64,000 nucleotides of DNA from Marasmitruncus massiliensis (GTDB lineage Bacteria > Bacillota > Clostridia > Oscillospirales > Ruminococcaceae): NCBI RefSeq assembly GCF_900186535.1, contig NZ_FYDE01000005.1, positions 782,895 through 846,894 of the forward strand. Reading direction: 5' to 3'. Of the stretch, positions 8,489-15,767 are shown in pieces (positions within the stretch are counted from its first letter, which is position 1; every line of letters starts with the position of its first letter). The notes beneath the pieces were generated by a model. That model ran no database searches. It worked only from the letters and a program-made list of their open reading frames with translations, and had not been told where the DNA came from. Made by a program: the position numbers and the translations under genes.

Positions 8489-8497
8489 TGGTATAAT
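8489..8497 (+). promoter_or_regulatory. Extended -10 promoter of the cinA operon
   Basis: TGGTATAAT, an extended -10 element, lies about 38 bases before the cinA start. No good -35 is present at standard spacing. Confidence 0.6.
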
Positions 8498-8534
8498 AAA
8501 TGCGCTAACCGCGAAAGAAATGGAGTGAAACCGA

Positions 8535-9788
8535 ATGAAAGATTCAGCCGAAATTCTCTGTATCGGAACTGAAATTTTGCTGGGAAACATCGTCAATACC
8601 AACTCGGCGGTGATTTCCCGCGGGCTTGCCGATATCGGCATTGACATGTATCACCATACGGTCGTGGGCGATAACCCGGAACGCCTGAAGCAGGCGCTGG
8701 ATATCGCTTTTTCCCGTAATAATATTGTCATCACCACCGGAGGGCTCGGCCCCACCTATGATGATCTGAGCAAGGAGACGATTGCCGAATATTTTGGCAT
8801 GCCGCTGGAAATGCACCAGCCGTCTGCGGATTTTTTGACTGCCTTTTTTAAAAAGGTGGGCCGGGAAATGACGGAAAACAACCTCAAGCAGGCGATGATG
8901 CCAAAAGGCTGTATTGTGCTGGAAAACCATAACGGGACCGCGCCCGGCGCGATTCTGGAAAAGGACGGAAAAGTAGCGGTCATGATGCCCGGCCCGCCCC
9001 GTGAGATGGAGCCGATGTTCCAAAAGCAGGTTCTGCCGTGGCTGATGAAACGTTCTCATCAGGTGTTCCGCTCCCACTGCATCTATTTCTTCGGGATCGG
9101 CGAGAGCGCGCTGGAATATCAGCTGCGCGATCAGATGCAGGCCATGAAAAATCCGACCCTGGCGCCGTATGCCAAGGAAGGGGAAGTGATGCTCCGTGTC
9201 ACCGCCTCCGCCAAAACCGAGGAGGAAGCGGAAGCGCTGATGCAGCCGGTCCTGAAGGACTTGCAGGAACGGTTTCCGGATCTGATTTACGGCGTGGATG
9301 TGGACAACCTCCAGACCGCGGTTGTATGCGCGCTCAAGGAGAAGGGGCTGAAACTTGCGACGGCGGAAAGCTGTACCGGCGGCTATCTTTCCAAGCGCAT
9401 CACCGATGTGCCGGGAAGCTCGCAGGTATTTGACTGCGGCGTTACCAGCTATGCCAATGAAATCAAAGAGAAGGTGCTGGGCGTCAGCCATGAAACGCTG
9501 CAAACATACGGCGCCGTATCCCCGCAGACCGCGCGCGAAATGGCGGACGGCGCGCGCAGGATTTCAGGGGCGGATATCGCCGTTTCCACAACCGGAATCG
9601 CCGGCCCTGACGGCGGCACCGCTGAAAAACCGGTCGGGCTGGTCTATGTGGGAGTCAGCAGCGGATGGCACAGTGATGTAATTGAGCTGAAGCTTGGCCG
9701 CGGATATGCCGCCGAGCGCGACCTGATCCGTTATGTCGCCGCTTCCCATGCGCTGTCCCAGGTTCTGAAAGCCGTCCGGCTGAAATGA
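8535..9788 (+). CDS. cinA: CinA: competence/damage-inducible protein, NMN amidohydrolase
   Basis: This 417-residue protein has the two-domain CinA layout. The N-terminal domain (about 1-170) is a MoaB/MogA-like fold with CIGTEILLGNIVNTN and TTGGLGPTYDD. The C-terminal domain (about 255-415) is a PncC-like nicotinamide-nucleotide amidase with the catalytic ATAESCTGGYLS and later STTGIAGPDGGT. It should recycle NMN to nicotinate mononucleotide, and in naturally competent relatives it is linked with RecA. The ATG follows GAAATGGAGTG. Its stop overlaps the next start by 4 bases (ATGA), so it is translationally coupled to the glycosylase and then to luxS. Confidence 0.95.
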   Translation: MKDSAEILCIGTEILLGNIVNTNSAVISRGLADIGIDMYHHTVVGDNPERLKQALDIAFSRNNIVITTGGLGPTYDDLSKETIAEYFGMPLEMHQPSADFLTAFFKKVGREMTENNLKQAMMPKGCIVLENHNGTAPGAILEKDGKVAVMMPGPPREMEPMFQKQVLPWLMKRSHQVFRSHCIYFFGIGESALEYQLRDQMQAMKNPTLAPYAKEGEVMLRVTASAKTEEEAEALMQPVLKDLQERFPDLIYGVDVDNLQTAVVCALKEKGLKLATAESCTGGYLSKRITDVPGSSQVFDCGVTSYANEIKEKVLGVSHETLQTYGAVSPQTAREMADGARRISGADIAVSTTGIAGPDGGTAEKPVGLVYVGVSSGWHSDVIELKLGRGYAAERDLIRYVAASHALSQVLKAVRLK

Positions 9789-10303
9789 CGGGGAGCGGAA
9801 AACCGGAGCGTATTGTCCATGAGATTTCCCCCGTTTACGATACGCGCTCCCGCGTGCTGGTTCTGGGAACCATGCCGTCGCCCAAGTCGAGGGAAGCGGG
9901 CTTTTTCTACGGGCATCCGCAGAACCGGTTCTGGCGGGTGATGGCGTCTATCCTGAAAAGTCCATTGCCCCGGACTACGGAGGAAAAACGGGCGCTCATG
10001 CTGGAAAACCGGATTGCGCTGTGGGACGTACTTCATTCGTGCATGATTGAAGGGGCGGGGGACGCCAGTATCCGGGATGCCGTCCCGAACGATCTTACGC
10101 CGATTCTGCGGGCCGCGGACATCCGCGCCGTTTTTACCACTGGGACAAAGGCGTTTGCGCTTTACAACCGTTATATCCGGCCAAATGTCGGCAGGGAAGC
10201 GATTCCGCTCCCTTCCACAAGCCCCGCAAACTGCGCACAGTCGCTGGAAAGCCTCTGCGGGCGGTATGCGGAAATTCTGACTTATTTGGAGGAACTGCCA
10301 TGA
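9785..10303 (+). CDS. DNA-deoxyinosine (hypoxanthine) glycosylase, UDG superfamily
   Basis: This 172-residue repair enzyme should excise hypoxanthine formed by adenine deamination. LGTMPSPKSREAGFFYGHPQ followed by NRFWRVM is the hallmark block of the family-6 uracil-DNA-glycosylase-like group, and PLPSTSPANC near the C terminus is the second conserved loop. Length fits the family. It overlaps cinA by 4 bases upstream and luxS by 4 bases downstream, an unusual three-gene coupling. Another member of the superfamily is the only realistic alternative. Confidence 0.85.
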   Translation: MTGSGKPERIVHEISPVYDTRSRVLVLGTMPSPKSREAGFFYGHPQNRFWRVMASILKSPLPRTTEEKRALMLENRIALWDVLHSCMIEGAGDASIRDAVPNDLTPILRAADIRAVFTTGTKAFALYNRYIRPNVGREAIPLPSTSPANCAQSLESLCGRYAEILTYLEELP

Positions 10304-10761
10304 ATAAAATTGCCAGTTTTTGCGTCGATCATACAAAATTGAAGCCGGGCGTCTATGTTTCTCGCGTGGATGGGGACGTGGTAACCTATGATATCCGTAT
10401 GCGGCGCCCGAACTGCGGAAACTATCTGGAAAACGGTGTGCTGCACACGTTTGAGCACCTGTTTGCCACCTACGCGCGCAACAGCCGGTTCAGCGACAGC
10501 ATCATCTATGTGGGACCCATGGGCTGCCGCACAGGGTTCTATTTCCTCGTGCGCGATAAAATGTCCCATGAGGACGTCATCAGGCTTTTGCAGGAGTCGT
10601 TTGCATTTGTAGCCGCTTTCGAGGGGGACATTCCGGGAGCCGCCGAGTCGGAATGCGGGAACTATCTGGAGCATGATCTGGAAGGCGCCAAACGGGTAGC
10701 CGCGGAAATGGGCGAAGTGATTAAAGACTGGACGCCTGAAAAGACGCGCTATGAAGCCTGA
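10300..10761 (+). CDS. luxS: S-ribosylhomocysteine lyase LuxS
   Basis: LuxS cleaves S-ribosylhomocysteine into homocysteine and DPD, the precursor of autoinducer-2, closing the activated methyl cycle. The metal site is visible as HTFEH (His49, His53) and Cys in ESECGNY (about 119), and the catalytic Cys lies in PMGCRTGFY (about 76). Full length at 153 residues. Its ATG overlaps the glycosylase stop, so expression follows the cinA promoter unless there is an internal one. Neither mtnN nor metK is adjacent. Confidence 0.96.
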   Translation: MNKIASFCVDHTKLKPGVYVSRVDGDVVTYDIRMRRPNCGNYLENGVLHTFEHLFATYARNSRFSDSIIYVGPMGCRTGFYFLVRDKMSHEDVIRLLQESFAFVAAFEGDIPGAAESECGNYLEHDLEGAKRVAAEMGEVIKDWTPEKTRYEA

Positions 10762-10801
10762 CCTCCGGACACGGTTTGTCTGTAAGAATTCCATAAAAAC
10801 G

Positions 10802-10842
10802 AAAAGCGCGCTGTCCGGCTGAATACCGGGCAGTGCGCTTTT
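10802..10842. terminator. Bidirectional terminator after luxS / prfC
   Basis: A 17-bp stem with two G-T wobbles (AAAAGCGC... / ...GCGCTTTT) lies between convergent luxS and prfC. Confidence 0.85.
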
Positions 10843-10850
10843 GTTTATCA

Positions 10851-12452
10851 TCACCAGCGTCCGAATTCGGTCAGGCGCAGGTCGGGGTTTTTCTCGAGCG
10901 CCCAGCGGATATTCCATTCGTTGGTGAAAAGCAGCAGGAAATTGCCTTTGAAGTCCTGCACGATTTTCGTATCGGAGGTGAGGTCGAGCTTTTTCAGGTC
11001 GCTTTCCTCGTAGTCATTTTCAATCCAGCGGATAAACTGGTAGGAGAGGTTCTCCCGCCTGATATCTACGCCATATTCGTTTTTCAGACGGTATTCCAGA
11101 ATTTCAAACTGTAGGACGCCGACAACGCCCACAATGACTTCCTCCATGCCCTTGAGCGGTTCCTGAAAAATCTGGATAGCGCCCTCCTGCGCAATCTGCG
11201 CGGTGCCCTTGATGAACTGCTTGCGCTTGAGGGTGTCCACCTGCGTGACACGGGCGAAGTGTTCCGGCGCAAAGGTCGGGATACCCGCGTACTCCAGCTT
11301 TTGTCCCGGCATGCAGATGGTGTCCCCGATGGAAAAAATGCCGGGGTCAAAGACGCCGATGATGTCACCGGCGTAGGCTTCCTCAACAATTTCACGTTCC
11401 TGCGCCATCAGCTGCTGCGGCTGGGAAAGCTTGATTTTTTTGTTTCCCTGCACATGCCAGACTTCCATGCCCTTTTTAAACTTACCGGAACAAATCCGCA
11501 TAAACGCGATACGGTCACGGTGCGCTTTATTCATGTTCGCCTGAATCTTAAATACAAAGGCGGTAAAATTCGGGTCGAACGGGTCGACCGTATCTTCACC
11601 CGCCTGACGGGGCAGGGGCGAAGTTGTCAGGCGGAGAAAATCCTCCAGAAACGGTTCCACACCGAAATTTGTGAGCGCAGATCCGAAAAATACGGGAGAC
11701 AGCTGCCCGTTCTGCACCGCGTCCGTGTCAAAGTCATAGCTTGCCCCGTCGAGGAGCTCAATATCGTCCGAAAGCTGCCGATGCAGATGTTCGCCCAACA
11801 ACTCATCCAGACGGGGGTCGCCGGGCTGGAACGCCTCTTTTTCAACTTCGCGCTGGCCGTTTGCGAATTCGCCGGCGGTAAACTTGATGACCTCTTTCCG
11901 GTTACGGTCATAAACGCCTTTAAACTCTTTCCCGCAGCCGATCGGCCAGTTCATGGGATAGGTTTGGATGCCAAGCTCCTGCTCAATCTGTTCAAGCAGA
12001 TCAAACGGGTCGCGTGCCTCACGGTCCATCTTGTTGATAAAGGTGAAGATAGGAATATGCCGCAGGACGCAGACCTTGAACAGCTTGCGGGTCTGATTTT
12101 CCACACCCTTGGAAGCGTCGATGACCATGACGGCGGAATCCGCCGCCATCAGTGTCCGGTAGGTATCTTCCGAGAAGTCCTGATGTCCGGGTGTATCCAG
12201 AATGTTGATGCAGAAGCCCTCGTAATTAAACTGCATCACCGAGGATGTAACCGAAATTCCGCGCTGTTTTTCAATTTCCATCCAGTCGGAAACGGCATGG
12301 CGCGCGTTCTTTTTCCCTTTGACCGAGCCGGCCAGCGCAATGGCGCCCCCGTACAGCAGAAATTTTTCCGTCAGCGTTGTTTTGCCCGCGTCCGGATGGG
12401 AGATAATCGCAAAGGTTCTCCTGCGTTTTATTTCATCAATATAGTCAGACAA
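10851..12452 (-). CDS. prfC: Peptide chain release factor 3 (RF3)
   Basis: RF3 is a translational GTPase that removes RF1/RF2 from the ribosome after termination. The G domain shows SHPDAGKTTLTE, the switch region ISVTSSVM, DTPGHQDF and INKMDRE; elongation-factor-like domains follow. At 533 residues it is standard for PrfC and shorter than EF-G. Translation probably starts at the TTG at 12452, 7 bases after GGAGG. It stands alone, convergent with luxS. Confidence 0.95.
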   Translation of the reverse strand: MSDYIDEIKRRRTFAIISHPDAGKTTLTEKFLLYGGAIALAGSVKGKKNARHAVSDWMEIEKQRGISVTSSVMQFNYEGFCINILDTPGHQDFSEDTYRTLMAADSAVMVIDASKGVENQTRKLFKVCVLRHIPIFTFINKMDREARDPFDLLEQIEQELGIQTYPMNWPIGCGKEFKGVYDRNRKEVIKFTAGEFANGQREVEKEAFQPGDPRLDELLGEHLHRQLSDDIELLDGASYDFDTDAVQNGQLSPVFFGSALTNFGVEPFLEDFLRLTTSPLPRQAGEDTVDPFDPNFTAFVFKIQANMNKAHRDRIAFMRICSGKFKKGMEVWHVQGNKKIKLSQPQQLMAQEREIVEEAYAGDIIGVFDPGIFSIGDTICMPGQKLEYAGIPTFAPEHFARVTQVDTLKRKQFIKGTAQIAQEGAIQIFQEPLKGMEEVIVGVVGVLQFEILEYRLKNEYGVDIRRENLSYQFIRWIENDYEESDLKKLDLTSDTKIVQDFKGNFLLLFTNEWNIRWALEKNPDLRLTEFGRW

Positions 12453-12645
12453 TCAAATTCCTCCAACCTGTAAACCACCCGGACATACCGGCTGTATAAC
12501 GCCGAAAGGCGGTCACAAAGCATTAACCAAATTATTTTACCATTTTTCCCGTTCCTGTGCAAGAAATCCCGCGAAATTATTTCTGCCGCCGCCAAAGTGA
12601 TCCCCATGTTTTCAGCCCGCGCGGGTTGGCGGAACCGCGGATTTA

Positions 12646-12654
12646 TGCTATAAT
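12646..12654 (+). promoter_or_regulatory. Upstream extended -10 promoter
   Basis: TGCTATAAT, part of the repeated block that recurs at 12793. A transcript from here would traverse the three hairpins before reaching the DUF3006-like gene. Confidence 0.5.
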
Positions 12655-12667
12655 AACCGCAGAACAA
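12649..12667 (+). repeat. Direct repeat, copy 1
   Basis: TATAATAACCGCAGAACAA, repeated at 12793-12812 with one extra A; the copies are 144 bases apart. Confidence 0.8.
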
Positions 12668-12727
12668 ATAGCGAAGCTGTTTGTGGCCACGCTGATGTGC
12701 CGCGCTGCGGATGTTCAAACATAATCC

Positions 12728-12783
12728 AGCCGACATTGTCGGCTATCGCCGCTTTACGGCGAATCAAACCATAAAATGGTTTG
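12728..12783 (+). repeat. Three tandem perfect hairpins
   Basis: AGCCGAC-att-GTCGGCT (12728-12744), CGCCG-cttta-CGGCG (12747-12761) and CAAACCAT-aaa-ATGGTTTG (12765-12783) follow one another with gaps of 2-3 bases. This could be a structured leader, a small RNA or operator sites. Confidence 0.75.
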
Positions 12784-12789
12784 TAATTA

Positions 12790-12798
12790 TGTTATAAT
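12790..12798 (+). promoter_or_regulatory. Downstream extended -10 promoter of the DUF3006-like/MGMT pair
   Basis: TGTTATAAT, 47 bases before the DUF3006-like start; the third hairpin occupies the region where a -35 box would lie. Confidence 0.55.
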
Positions 12799-12812
12799 AA
12801 CCGCAGAAACAA
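12793..12812 (+). repeat. Direct repeat, copy 2
   Basis: TATAATAACCGCAGAAACAA, nearly identical to the block at 12649-12667. Confidence 0.8.
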
Positions 12813-12845
12813 CCGGGCATGCCGCCCGGAATTGGGAGGATGCGC

Positions 12846-13010
12846 ATGGGGCCGGTTTATTATACTGTCAGACAGATTAACGGAGAGTATGCACAGCTGA
12901 TAACGGACGACGGGGTTGAGAACACAGTGGCTATGGCGCTGCTGCCGCCCGAAACGGATGAGGGGATGCGTCTGCTGTGGGAGAACTTTCTCTATTCCGT
13001 AATCGTCTGA
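12846..13010 (+). CDS. Small DUF3006-like protein
   Basis: This 54-residue protein (VYYTVRQINGEYAQLITDDG then ALLPPETDEGMRL) has the spacing of DUF3006 proteins, small beta-rich proteins of unknown function. The ATG at 12846 lies 6 bases after GGGAGG (12834-12839). The MGMT-family gene begins 32 bases downstream on the same strand, so the two probably share a transcript. The family match is by pattern only. Confidence 0.6.
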   Translation: MGPVYYTVRQINGEYAQLITDDGVENTVAMALLPPETDEGMRLLWENFLYSVIV

Positions 13011-13042
13011 ACAAGCAGATGCGTGAAAAGGGGAAACATCAG

Positions 13043-13354
13043 ATGAGCTTCTATGAACTGGTATACGACGCGGTGCAGAAAATCCCGAAGGGCCGGGTCG
13101 CATCTTACGGACAGATTGCGATGCTGTGCGGAAATCCCCGGGCGTCCCGCGCGGTGGGCGGCGCGCTCCACCAGAACCCGCTGCCCGGCGTCATCCCCTG
13201 CCACCGCGTGGTGAACCGAAATGGGCGTCTCGCGCCCGAATTCGCGTTCGGCGGGCCGGAGGAGCAGAAAAGGCTTCTGGAGGCGGAGGGCGTCGAGGTA
13301 GGGGACGATCACTGTGTCAATATGGCGCGCTATGCATGGTATGGCGAACCGTGA
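13043..13354 (+). CDS. MGMT-family (alkyltransferase-like) protein, C-terminal domain only
   Basis: This protein of about 103 residues is a free-standing C-terminal O6-alkylguanine alkyltransferase domain. SFYELVYDAVQKIPKGRVASYG is the start of the winged-helix DNA-binding part, and PCHRVV holds the alkyl-accepting cysteine. Alkyltransferase-like proteins of similar length usually have Trp instead (PWHR), so this one keeps the reactive residue but lacks the N-terminal domain of Ogt. The ATG at 13043 follows AAAAGGGG at 9 bases; the longer upstream frame overlaps nothing but lacks a site. Confidence 0.8.
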   Translation: MSFYELVYDAVQKIPKGRVASYGQIAMLCGNPRASRAVGGALHQNPLPGVIPCHRVVNRNGRLAPEFAFGGPEEQKRLLEAEGVEVGDDHCVNMARYAWYGEP

Positions 13355-13365
13355 AGCAGAGCAGG

Positions 13366-13397
13366 AAAGCGGCTGCCCGGGACCGGGCAGCCGCTTT
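13366..13397. terminator. Bidirectional terminator
   Basis: A 15-bp GC-rich stem (AAAGCGGCTGCCCGG / CCGGGCAGCCGCTTT) followed by T residues lies between the convergent MGMT-family and methyltransferase genes. Confidence 0.9.
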
Positions 13398-13398
13398 T

Positions 13399-13965
13399 TC
13401 ACAGTTCCTTGATGATGTAGGCGAAGATGGTGGGGCAGTTGGGGCGGTTGACAAACTGGCTGACCACCACGGTATAACACTGGGAATCAATGGTTTGAAA
13501 ATAACGGAGAAGGGCATCCCGCTCTTCAAACCCGGATTCCCCGCCGTAGTAGATGCACATGCTGATCAGCCCTTCCGGACGGACAACCCGCATGGCGGCC
13601 TCAATCGCGGGGATACTGGTTTCCGCCCGCGTAAAAATGGAGTGGTTGCCTTTTGGCAGCCAGCCGAAGTTGAACGCGACGCAGTCCGCCGTTTCCGGCT
13701 TGACATACCCTTCCATGTTGCTGTGGCTGTCCAGAATCAGGCGGGCATTGGAGAGCCCGCGCTCTTTTAACAGTTGGGTGGTGCTGTCCAGCGCGTCCTG
13801 CTGGATGTCAAATGCAAGCACCTGCCCGTCCGGCCCTGTCAGGCCGCACAGATAGGCGGTATCAAATCCGCGCCCCATCGTCGCGTCGACGCAGAGGCCG
13901 CCGGGACGCACAAATTCCGCCAACATTTTGTGCGAGAGGGTCAGCGCGTTGTAATTTTGCGGCAT
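13399..13965 (-). CDS. SAM-dependent methyltransferase, MnmM/YtqB-like
   Basis: This class I methyltransferase of about 188 residues belongs to the putative rRNA-methylase family that includes MnmM, which methylates the wobble uridine modification nm5s2U in some tRNAs. The SAM-binding motif is VDATMGRGFDTAYL; VAFNFGWLPKGNHSI and AMRVVRPEGLISMCIYYGGESG are the family's later blocks. The ATG at 13965 follows AAGGAG by 8 bases; the longer frame runs into the exonuclease gene. It lies 13 bases after that gene and is probably co-transcribed. The tRNA substrate is inferred from family only. Confidence 0.8.
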   Translation of the reverse strand: MPQNYNALTLSHKMLAEFVRPGGLCVDATMGRGFDTAYLCGLTGPDGQVLAFDIQQDALDSTTQLLKERGLSNARLILDSHSNMEGYVKPETADCVAFNFGWLPKGNHSIFTRAETSIPAIEAAMRVVRPEGLISMCIYYGGESGFEERDALLRYFQTIDSQCYTVVVSQFVNRPNCPTIFAYIIKEL

Positions 13966-13978
13966 GATGAACGCTCCT

Positions 13979-14731
13979 TCAGAAAATCTCCAGCTCCACC
14001 GGGCAGTGATCGCTTCCGGTGATTTCCGGATGGATTCTGCTGTCGTGCATCCGGTCCCGGAGCCGCGCGGAGACCAAAAAATAGTCGATGCGCCAACCGG
14101 CATTGTTTGCCCGAGCGTTGAACCGGTAGGACCACCAGCTGTAAGCGCCGGTCAGCTCCGGATAAAAATGGCGGAACGAATCGATGAAGCCGCTGCCGAG
14201 CAGCGTGGTCATTTTAGCGCGCTCCTGATCAGAAAAGCCGGGGTTTTCCCGGTTGGTCTTCGGATTTTTCAGGTCGATTTCCTCGTGCGCGACGTTGAGG
14301 TCCCCGCAGAGGATGACCGGTTTTCTGGCGTCAAGCCCCATGACGTAGGCGCGGAAATCCTCCTCCCAGCGCATGCGGTAATCGATGCGGGCCAGCTTGT
14401 CCTGCGAGTTGGGGGTATAGACATTCACCAGAAAAAACGAATCAAATTCCAGCGTGATGACACGGCCTTCGTGGTCATGCTCCTCAATCCCCAGCCCGTA
14501 AGAGACCGAAAGCGGAGGGATGCGGCTGAAAACCGCCGTGCCGGAATAGCCCTTGCGTTCCGCGCTGTTCCAGTACTGCAGATAGCCCGGCAGGTCGACC
14601 TGCGCCTGTTCGGGCTGCATCTTTGTTTCCTGCAGGCTGACGATGTCCGCGTCCAGCGACGCCAGCGATTCCAGCATGCCCTTCCCCAGGCAGGCCCGCA
14701 GGCCGTTCACATTCCAAGAAGCCAGTTTCAT
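13979..14731 (-). CDS. Exodeoxyribonuclease III (AP endonuclease)
   Basis: This enzyme of 250 residues should cut DNA at abasic sites and trim 3' ends in base-excision repair. The family blocks are clear: KLASWNVNGLRA at the start, LQETKMQ (metal-binding Glu), ILCGDLNVAHEEID, SWWSYRFNARANNAGWRIDYFL and the terminal GSDHCPVELEI. I start at the ATG at 14731 because MKLASWNVNG is the usual N terminus, though the site (AAAGGATGG) is modest. Co-transcribed with the methyltransferase downstream. Confidence 0.93.
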   Translation of the reverse strand: MKLASWNVNGLRACLGKGMLESLASLDADIVSLQETKMQPEQAQVDLPGYLQYWNSAERKGYSGTAVFSRIPPLSVSYGLGIEEHDHEGRVITLEFDSFFLVNVYTPNSQDKLARIDYRMRWEEDFRAYVMGLDARKPVILCGDLNVAHEEIDLKNPKTNRENPGFSDQERAKMTTLLGSGFIDSFRHFYPELTGAYSWWSYRFNARANNAGWRIDYFLVSARLRDRMHDSRIHPEITGSDHCPVELEIF

Positions 14732-14817
14732 CCAACCATCCTTTTCCATTGTGATTCTTGCTTCAGCATACCATAGCTTGCCCGAAAAGGCAATCATTCC
14801 GCAATTCTGTACAGCAC

Positions 14818-14846
14818 TGGACATCCATGGGGAAATTTAGTAAAAT
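14818..14846 (+). promoter_or_regulatory. Sigma-A promoter of the patatin gene
   Basis: TGGACA (14818-14823), 17 bases, TAAAAT (14841-14846), 33 bases before the start codon. Confidence 0.6.
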
Positions 14847-14879
14847 AAAGGATAATCAGATAAAAGCGGGGAAAAGACA

Positions 14880-15725
14880 ATGAAAACAGGTTTGGTTCTG
14901 GAAGGCGGCGGAATGCGCGGCCTTTATACGATCGGTGTTCTGGACTGCCTGATGGACAGCCAATTTATGGTGGACTATGTGATCGGCGTTTCAGCCGGGG
15001 CCTGCAACGGGGTTTCCTATATTTCCGGCCAGCGGGGGCGCAGCCTGCGGGTCAACACCGGTTATCTTGGCGATGAGCGTTATGTCAGCCTGAAGAGCTT
15101 TCTCAAAACAAAATCCATGTTTGGGATGGACTTCTTATTCGACGAAATCCCGAACCGGCTTGAGCCGTTTGACTATGACGCGTTTTTCGCCAATCCCTGT
15201 GAATTTACAGCGGGTGTAACGGATGTCGAAACCGGGAAGCCCGACTATTTTGATAAATCGCATTTTGACCATGACTGCACGGTGCTGCGGGCATCCTCTT
15301 CCATTCCGGTGTTTTCGCCGATTGTCCATTACCGCGGCGGAAGCTATCTTGACGGCGGTACCTCCGACCCGATTCCGGTGAAAAGGGCCCTGGAGGACGG
15401 CTGCGATCGGGTAATTGTGGTTTTGACGCGCGACGCGGGCTATGTCAAACGTCCGGAAAGCTTCCGGCCTGTCTACCGCCGCATGTTCCGGGATTATCCG
15501 GCCATGGTGGAGACCCTTGATCACCGGCATGAGGCGTATAACCAAACCCGTGCCGATCTGCACGGTCTTGAAAAACAGGGCAGGGCAATTGTAATCGCGC
15601 CCGAAAAGCCTGTGGAAATCAGCCGGTTTGAAAAGAACCTCAAAAAGCTGACGGCGCTTTACAAGACGGGGATGACGGACGCCGCAAAACGGCTCGCTGC
15701 CCTGCGGGAATTTGTATCTGTATAA
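14880..15725 (+). CDS. Patatin-like phospholipase, YjjU type
   Basis: This 281-residue acyl hydrolase uses a Ser-Asp dyad. The oxyanion loop GGGMRGLYTIG, nucleophile motif GVSAGACNG (Ser about residue 40) and DGGTSDPIP (catalytic Asp about 160) are intact. No signal peptide or membrane segment is seen, so it is probably cytosolic or peripheral. It is monocistronic between its own promoter and terminator. Substrate lipid unknown. Confidence 0.88.
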   Translation: MKTGLVLEGGGMRGLYTIGVLDCLMDSQFMVDYVIGVSAGACNGVSYISGQRGRSLRVNTGYLGDERYVSLKSFLKTKSMFGMDFLFDEIPNRLEPFDYDAFFANPCEFTAGVTDVETGKPDYFDKSHFDHDCTVLRASSSIPVFSPIVHYRGGSYLDGGTSDPIPVKRALEDGCDRVIVVLTRDAGYVKRPESFRPVYRRMFRDYPAMVETLDHRHEAYNQTRADLHGLEKQGRAIVIAPEKPVEISRFEKNLKKLTALYKTGMTDAAKRLAALREFVSV

Positions 15726-15731
15726 AAAAAT

Positions 15732-15766
15732 AACAGGCGCGGAGGCATTTACGCTCCGTGCCTGTT
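15732..15766. terminator. Bidirectional terminator
   Basis: A 13-bp stem AACAGGCGCGGAG / CTCCGTGCCTGTT with one wobble, A-rich on the left and T-rich beyond, lies between convergent patatin and rpoN. Confidence 0.85.
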
Positions 15767-15767
15767 G

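Larger units (their letters stand above)
12453..12845. other. 393-base intergenic region with repeats, hairpins and two extended -10 promoters
   Basis: The half nearest prfC shows nothing I can identify. From 12646 to 12812 it contains two plus-strand extended -10 promoters embedded in a direct repeat, with three consecutive perfect hairpins between them. No tRNA or known riboswitch signature is visible. Confidence 0.7.

Noticed and set aside
11259-12473. 404-codon plus-strand ORF inside prfC
   Set aside because: Antisense shadow; prfC on the other strand has all GTPase motifs.
12453-12845. Insertion-sequence or MITE between prfC and the DUF3006-like gene
   Set aside because: There is a direct repeat and hairpins, but no terminal inverted repeats at the repeat edges and no transposase; recorded as unexplained structure.
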